Source: Chara braunii
Taxonomy: Eukaryota > Streptophyta > Charophyceae > Charales > Characeae
Length of the DNA: 23,991 nt
NCBI GenBank assembly: GCA_003427395.1
Contig: BFEA01000073.1
Span: forward strand, 3,365,566 to 3,389,556
Direction of reading: 5' to 3'
The stretch's first letter is position 1, and every line of letters starts with the position of its first letter. The notes under the pieces are model-generated. The model made no database searches, was not told the DNA's origin, and worked only from the letters and a program-made list of their open reading frames with translations. The translations under genes and the position numbers were made by a program. Positions 18,582 to 23,991 of the stretch are shown here, one piece after another.

Positions 18582-20411
18582 TTACCACAACGCAGTGAAT
18601 TTTTCCCTGGCCTTTTGTCGCCGACTTTCGTCTTCCGATGTCGACTGTTGTAGCTTTTGCCATTTGCAGAGGATTTCAGCTTGCAGCAGTGTTCTCGTCT
18701 CCCCCCATACCTTGCCTCTTGGGTTGGACAACCCTTCGAATCTGCAGCATCTCTCTTTCCAGATGATCCATAGCGTCACCTTCCTGATGAGGCCGAACCA
18801 CAGTCTTTCTGTCTTCCTGAGCTGGTCGGGAATGTCAGTCCAAAGGAGAAGTTGGATAGGTAGTTCATGGAAGGGGGTCTGAAAGAGGGAGTCCCAGAGT
18901 GCTGAAGCCCGTGCCCGGTACTCTGTTGCTTCCTTGCAATGAATAAGACAGTGAATCACGTCCTCTTGGACTCCTTCGGAACAGACTGAACATAGGTCTG
19001 AACTAGTAGGGTCGTTTTTGTGGCGTCGTATGCGAAGCCATTGGTTTACTGGCAGAGCAACGTATGTAATCAGCCACTGTAGGCTTCTGATTTTGATCGG
19101 TCTGATGGTCTTAAATGTTTTCCACGGAATCTGTGTGAGTCTGCCAGCGTCAGGACCTAGGAGTTTCTGCCATCTGGCCTTGATTATGGGATCTGGATTT
19201 TTTGTTTTGACCAGGAGTTTGTATCCAATTTTAAGTGTATAGTTTTTAATGGGGATATGACCCTTGATATTTTTATCCTTGTCCGGTGCCCATTCCCATT
19301 CCGCCGGGTCAAATTCCAGATTCTTTAACGTCGTATCTGATCTGAAAATTTGTTTGGGCCACGAGCCTAGTACTCTTACTTTCCTAAGTAGGAAGAAGTC
19401 CATGACTATGGTTTCTACTTCTTGATTTAGTATGGATGGCATGTCTTGGTTTGACTGGGAGATTGGGAAGGAGGAGAAGACGGCCTTGGTGGCTGAGCCC
19501 GGTTGCATGTGTGAGAATTGGAAAGCTCGCGATGGGTAAGTCGCTTGCACTTTAACTCCCCATTCTCCAAACTTCCATGGCGCCGCTTCATTCAAGATAT
19601 CTTTCCAGGCTTGAGGAACACAATTGATGATGTGCTGGAGATAGAGCCCTCGTTTGTGACAGACCTTTAAAAGGTTGCTTAATTCGTGTTCGGTCACCCA
19701 CTGTTTACTTTCTTCGTTCCATAGGTGGGTTACTTCCCATATCCCATTCTTGACCCATGACAACCATTTGTGGTCTAAATATAAAGGGTTATCACTTTCA
19801 TCTTTCACCCAGTCGTTTCCGAACAGCGGTTGTCTTAGCACCTCATGTTTGGACACTGATCTGTTGGTCTTTTTCGGGAATATTTCTCTCCAGGTCCGAA
19901 TCAAGGCCGAGCAGTATGGGGTAGGGTGTCTGGCAGTGTCCGAGTCTATTCCCTTCCTCGGTCTTCTCTCACCTGTTTTCAAGTTCCGTTCCTTGTTCAT
20001 GATCCAGAACAGGCCCGTCATGTTTTCTGGTGAGGCTACTAAAGCCAGCGCCCTGATGCTGTCTAACACCAATTTATTCCATGCATTCTCCGGCCTCAAT
20101 AAGAGTTTAACTATCCACTTCACTTGAAGGGCTTTTGTTTCATATCTAGGGTCTATAATCCCTAGGCCCCCTTGTAGCGGTTTCCTGATAATGTATTGCC
20201 ATGCAATTTTTGAGATAGACCCTTTTTTGTTAGGATTTCTTGTCCATAAATAGGTCCTTGCTATGCGGTTGAGTCCCGTCATTGAGTCGTCTGGTATTGT
20301 CCATATGGAAGCTATGTGCCACATCATGGAGAACACCGATGTGTTGAGTACCAAAGCTCGACCGATTACTGAGGCGAATGTGTTCCCCCATCTCCCTAGT
20401 TTGTTTATCTG
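18582..20411 (-). pseudogene. LINE ORF2 C-terminal region with zf-RVT-like zinc motif
   Basis: A continuous frame of about 600 residues follows the RT. It opens with the post-RT block ('LGRWGNTFASVIGRALVLNT', 'PLQGGLGIIDPRYETKALQV'). Near the end lies a cysteine/histidine cluster 'CSVCSEGVQEDVIHCLIHC', matching the zinc-binding zf-RVT region common at the end of plant-type L1 ORF2. Then comes 'FGLIRKVTLWIIWKER', whose W-x-x-W-K-E-R is a well-known mark of these proteins. The stop is at 18582. The zinc motif is thought to help RNA or DNA binding. This piece is intact for some 590 codons, which suggests the copy is not very old compared with the other elements here. Confidence 0.92.
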
Positions 20412-21451
20412 TTATGTTAACATGTTTTGGGCCATCTGTGGCGCCAGCCCGTCTCTTGTCATGAGTATGCCCAGGTAGCGGGTGGGTGTGTTTGGCGTCT
20501 CCCACGTCATGGCGGCCTCCGACCCTTGTAGGTGAGGAAGCTCCCCCTCTGAAAGCCACCATCCGATCGTCTTCTTCCAGTTGATCCTCATCTCTAATGC
20601 TAGTTTGAAGGCTTCCATTGCTTTAGCCAAGGTCTTGAACGAGGAGTCAGAGGCTCTTATACTGTAAGGTCGTCTGCGAACATGCTTGCAGTTGGGAACT
20701 TTATATGGTGAGCGGATCCAGCGTTGACTTCTGGGAGCCTGTGAATAGAGGGGTCCTTTCGTAGGAAGGACACTATGACTTCCATTACAAAAAGGAATAT
20801 TGACGGAGCGAGTGGGTCCCCTTGTCGGACCGAGCGAGAAATTGGGTAGCTTTCCGATAGGAAACCATTCACTTGTACACAACCTGTGGCATTATTGTAC
20901 AAAACTCGTACCCACTTTCTAAAGTTGGGTCCCATGCCCATTCGTTTCATGCTCTCGTCCATGAAGGTTCAGTTTACTTGGTCGTACGTTTTCTCGAAGT
21001 CGAAGAAAATTATTGCTGTATTTATCTTATTTTGTCTGACTTTGTTCACTGCCTCATTTAGAGTCATTACATTATCCAACATATACCGCCCTGGGATGAA
21101 GCCTGTTTGGTCGATGTGAAAACATTTGTCCGTTAATTTCGTAATTCTGGCGGCGAGGGTTTTAGCTAGAATCTTGTAGGGGAGCATTAGTAATGAGATT
21201 GGTCTATAATTCCTAATGTCCTCTTTGTCCCCTTTTTTGTACAACAGTGTGACTACACTGCTGCTCAAGAGGTTGCCCAGACCCCCGTCGTCCCAACTGT
21301 CCTTGTAGAAGTTCATTAAGTCTCCTCCTAAGAGTGGCCAAATTTTCTCCCATAATTCCTTGGTTAACCCGTCGATCCCAAAAGATTTATCATTATTCAT
21401 GCTCTTGAGTGCTTGGAAGAGTTTATCCCTTGTTAATGGCATTCCAGTCAC
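20412..21451 (-). pseudogene. LINE reverse transcriptase
   Basis: RT motifs appear in order on the minus strand. They are 'NNDKSFGIDGLTKELWEKIW', 'SSSVVTLLYKKGDKEDIRNY' and 'RPISLLMLPYKILAKTLAAR', then 'DQTGFIPGRYMLDN' and 'TAIIFFDFEKTYDQVN'. Past the TGA at 20969-20971 come 'YPISRSVRQGDPLAPSIFLF' and the catalytic box 'FADDLTV' near 20660-20680. Just after FADD the frame shifts, then 'LAKAMEAFKLALEMRINWKK' and 'TRYLGILMTRDGL' follow to the TAA at 20412-20414. The catalytic Asp pair is retained, but the stops and shift rule out a full product. The TGA sits where Trp is usual. Confidence 0.94.
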
Positions 21452-21735
21452 CAGCCACTATACATTGTGCAAGAGATGGGAGCCTGTTTCCCAACTCTGT
21501 CACGAAGGAGGCTCTCTCAGTTAAATTATTTGGGGCGTAGATGTTGAACAGAGTGAATTCTTCTTCTCGCCATTTGATATGCATAGAGCACCACCTTCCC
21601 TCATTGGCATCTGCCTGTTTGTCTAGAACGCTTCCTTGTGAATATACTCGCGAAGAGTTGGGGATCAGGATAGCTGTGCCATTCGTGCTTGATTCCTTGC
21701 CAGCGCCTTTCTGATCCTGTTATGTTCCAGCCTAC
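21452..21735 (-). pseudogene. LINE endonuclease, middle part only
   Basis: In one minus-strand frame the segment reads 'STNGTAILIPNSSRVYSQGS', 'GRWCSMHIKW', 'EFTLFNIYAPNNLTERASF' and 'CIVAGDWNAINKG'. This is the middle of an APE endonuclease up to the G-D-W/F-N motif. Directly after this the RT N-terminal text ('TGMPLTRDKLFQALKSMN') starts in another frame, so the endonuclease C-terminus and the linker are deleted. The N-terminal side is lost at the MITE boundary. No ORF above 100 codons exists because of stops in the flanks. Confidence 0.85.
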
Positions 21736-22040
21736 ATAGCACCGTGTTCACGTTTGGACGCGAACGCGAACATGTTCGCCCGAACGCGAACAACCGCCCA
21801 AAACCTTTCGAACGCGAAAAATCTGGAAAAAAAACATATGTTATGTAAAAAAACAATACAAGCAACTTTTGCCTTGGAGTCATGTTCAAATTTGTAGCCA
21901 ATCATGAGTTAAAAATCAAAAACGAAATTTATTTATTTATTTATTTATTTTGTACGGGAAAAAATATGTTCGCCCGAACATGTTCGCGAGCTGTTCGCGC
22001 GAACGTGAAGGGGCGCGAACACGTTCGCCGTGCTACGCAG
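21732..22040. mobile_element. hAT-like non-autonomous MITE with 8-bp target duplication
   Basis: A 309-bp element has inverted ends CTACATAGCACCGTG (21732 on) and, read inward from the right end, CTGCGTAGCACGGCG (22040 back). It is flanked by GTTCCAGC (21724-21731) and TTTCCAGC (22041-22048), an 8-bp target duplication with one difference; 8 bp is the hAT size. Subterminal zones are full of GCGAAC/GTTCGC boxes, including the palindrome CGAACATGTTCG on both sides (21767-21778, 21975-21986), as hAT transposase-binding zones often are. The centre is AT-rich with a (TTTA)n run at 21928-21950 and codes for nothing. Confidence 0.75.
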
Positions 22041-22048
22041 TTTCCAGC

Positions 22049-22576
22049 GAGAAAATATATATATATATGTTTATGTTAATGATAAAAGGAAAAAGAACAG
22101 CAGGTAGCCAATCTCTTCGTTTCAGCACTGATGAATGCAAAAGAAACTCAAAAAAAAAAAAAAAGCAGCACTAAAGTCTCTCCAGCAGCTACAGTAAGTA
22201 AACATGATGCAGAGAAAAATCAGAAGCTCATCCTGCCTCAGTAAACATTTTTCACCCCGAAATTCGTCAGCCGACGGAATGCGAAGTAACACTAACATTA
22301 GGTATGTGAAGAGAGAAACCGAAAAGGTGTTAAAAAAAAAACAACAAAAAAAACAAAACCTTATATTTTTTATAATCAAGGGACATGAACGGAAATGACA
22401 TTGTTCAATCCCCCAAATCTGTCATCCAACAAAAAGGACACGTCTGATCATGAAGGGAAAAAAAAAAACGAAAACCAAAAAGGTTGAAAAAAAAAAAAAC
22501 ACCTCGTATGTTTGACCATCAAAGGAAAGAAAAAAAAACATTTTTCACCCCCACATCCGTCCCGTCTACCTCTCTC
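22049..22576. other. Gene-free, A-rich stretch
   Basis: No gene is seen. An (AT)n tract lies at about 22055-22069, and A-runs of 8-15 bases at about 22150, 22335, 22459, 22489 and 22531. The phrase 'CATTTTTCACCCC' occurs at about 22247 and 22540, hinting at an old local duplication. Confidence 0.45.
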
Positions 22577-22664
22577 GTTTCCACCGTTTCACGCCGTTCA
22601 AACAGCTTTCCGAAATTGCATATCACAACGGAAACAAATTCATGGCCGACCTTCCCCTCTACCC

Positions 22665-22711
<47 letters not shown>

Positions 22712-22813
22712 GTGCGCGCCATTTCCTACCATTTCCACCGTTCCGTGCCGTTCAAACAGCTTTCCGTAAGTGTAAGATTAGCATCGCCGATCGTCCCCTC
22801 TACTCCCTTTTCT

Positions 22814-22899
<86 letters not shown>

Positions 22900-23244
22900 C
22901 TGTGTGTTTATCTCTCTGTGTCACGTGCACGCACCATTTCCCGATGTTTCCACGGTTTCCTGCAGTTCAGAACCATTACAAGTTTCTGCAGTTTTCGACC
23001 GCTTCCCGAAATTGCATATCACAACGGAAACGACAAGTGTAAATTTAGCATGGCCGATCTTCCTCTCTAGCCCCCCTTCCCCCCCTTCTCTCTCTCTCTC
23101 TCTCTCTCTCTCGTGCGCTCGCGCACAGACGCGGACACCATTTCCCACCGTTTCCACGATTTCCTTCAGTTCAGAACCATTTCAGCTTTTTCCACAGTTT
23201 CCCACCGCTTCCCGAAAGTGTATATATCAGAACGGAGACAATAA

Positions 23245-23297
<53 letters not shown>

Positions 23298-23360
23298 GCG
23301 CGCCATTTACCGCCGTTCAAACAGCTTTCCGAAATTCCATATCACAACGGAAACGGTAAG
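22577..23360. repeat. Second set of (CT)n arrays bracketing five copies of another module
   Basis: Five diverged copies of a module containing GTTCAAACAGCTTTCCGAAA or a relative, and CATATCACAACGGAAAC, lie near 22577, 22722, 22934, 23140 and 23305. (CT)n arrays follow at 22668-22709, 22818-22887, 23087-23112 and 23246-23295. After most arrays comes a GC-rich TGTGCGCGCC- or TCGTGCGCTCGCGCAC-like joint. Module lengths vary because copies 3 and 4 carry an extra segment (CAGTTCAGAACCATT...). The unit architecture is the same as at 16977-17555, but the module sequence is unrelated. Confidence 0.9.
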
Positions 23361-23369
23361 TTCCCGTAG

Positions 23370-23730
23370 AGCACCACATTGACGCAGAGCACCAAGTCCA
23401 CGTCAAGCACCGAGCACCAAAGGAGGGAGGGAGAGAGTGTTCACTTTGCACCAAGCACCGAAGGAGGGCGAGAGAGAGAGAGAGGGAGAGAGTGTTCATG
23501 TTGCACCAAGCACCAAGTCCACGTCAAGCACCGAGCACGTAGAACAAAGCACGGAGCACCAAATCCAAGCACCGGTTCCACGTTGCACCGAATCCACAGA
23601 GAGTGAGAGAGAAAGCTATGGCAGAACGGATCACAAAATCCATGCACCTGTTCCACGTTGCTCCGAATCCACAGAGAGCAAGACAGAAAGCTACAGGAGA
23701 AGGGACTAGGCCAGAGAGTGAGAGAGAGAG
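23370..23730. repeat. Complex minisatellite of GCACC-rich units
   Basis: Units built on GCACCAAG/GCACCGAG alternate with GA-rich pieces. CACCAAGTCCACGTCAAGCA occurs at about 23390 and 23511. A 75-bp-period duplication with CCACGTTGCACCGAATCCAC and CCACGTTGCTCCGAATCCAC lies at about 23578 and 23653. It grades into the 12-bp array at its right end. Confidence 0.8.
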
Positions 23731-23933
23731 CACTGAACCAAGCACCGAACGGAGCACGCACCGAACGGAGCACCGAACCAAGCACCGAACCAAGCACCAA
23801 ACCAAGCACCGAACCAAGCACCGAACAGAGCACCAAACCAAGCACCGAACAGAGCACCAAACCAAGCACCGAACAGAGCACCAAACCAAGCACCAAACCA
23901 AGCGCCGAACCAAGCACCGAACCAAGCACCGAG
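23731..23933. repeat. 12-bp minisatellite with 24-bp higher-order pattern
   Basis: About 16-17 tandem 12-mers of the types ACCGAACCAAGC, ACCAAACCAAGC and ACCGAACAGAGC. The pair ACCGAACAGAGC-ACCAAACCAAGC repeats three times in succession, giving a 24-bp higher-order unit. Since 12 is a multiple of three, all frames stay open ('WFGA' repeats on the minus strand), which makes spurious ORFs. Confidence 0.95.
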
Positions 23934-23991
23934 GGTGAAGCACCGTTGCACCAAAGCGCCGTTCACGTGGACAACCGTACCACCAAAGCAC

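Larger units (their letters stand above)
18582..21735 (-). mobile_element. L1-type LINE, ORF2 remnant with internal deletion
   Basis: One non-LTR element runs on the minus strand: endonuclease remnant (21452-21735), reverse transcriptase (20412-21451) and C-terminal domain (18582-20411). Nearly all of it stays in one frame after the RT middle. Breaks include loss of the second half of the endonuclease and the linker at about 21440, a TGA at 20969-20971, a frame change near 20655 and a TAA at 20412-20414. The 5' side meets the hAT-like MITE at 21732-22040. It is a different copy from the plus-strand LINE piece at 11106-12298; the part of ORF2 that piece retains is largely the part deleted here. 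Confidence 0.93.

Noticed and set aside
22484-23359. 291-aa plus-strand ORF through (CT)n arrays
   Set aside because: Same artefact of simple repeats; the non-repeat parts are the tandem module, not protein-like text.
23441-23991. Long minus- and plus-strand ORFs over the 12-bp minisatellite (WFGA or TKHR repeats)
   Set aside because: The period is a multiple of three, so every frame stays open. No start context or flanking coding signal.

Overview
The window reads as eukaryotic nuclear DNA built almost entirely from decayed transposable elements and simple or tandem repeats. I found no intact host gene, no tRNA and no bacterial-style operon. The mix of a chromodomain Ty3/gypsy element, L1-type LINEs with a zf-RVT-like C-terminus, a Helitron and a hAT-like MITE suggests the green plant lineage (a streptophyte; a charophyte alga, bryophyte or lycophyte would all fit). 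This is inference from element types, not from a marker gene.

Left part (1-4950): the C-terminus of a chromovirus integrase with a chromodomain lies on the minus strand (173-890). It is followed by a non-coding, hairpin-dense tract. Within this, 2994-3529 holds five copies of a roughly 120-bp unit (family A) and 3831-4566 holds seven copies of a second unit (family B). In family B a conserved loop of about 20 nt is flanked by arms that differ from copy to copy yet still pair with each other. This is the most unusual signal in the window.

Middle part (4950-12300): a GC-rich, gene-free stretch contains degenerate tandem repeats (6299-6850), a 34-bp duplication and a diverged piece of large-subunit (25S/28S) rRNA (7161-7434). 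The gag, protease and reverse transcriptase remains of a chromovirus follow on the minus strand (about 8040-11105), interrupted by an AT-rich insert. At about 11105 the chromovirus abuts a plus-strand LINE fragment (endonuclease end plus following region), which at about 12300 abuts a minus-strand Helitron.

Right part (12300-23991): the Helitron fragment carries the N-terminal Helitron domain and the first part of the Rep domain, with a duplicated basic module upstream. Then come a diverged dispersed repeat present twice in opposite orientation, (CT)n arrays that bracket copies of a 109-bp module, and a long minus-strand L1-type LINE (18582-21735) with an internal endonuclease-RT deletion and several stops. 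A hAT-like MITE with an 8-bp target duplication (21732-22040), a second unrelated set of (CT)n-bracketed modules and a 12-bp minisatellite close the window. All coding remnants carry stops, frameshifts or truncations, so none is likely to make a working protein.
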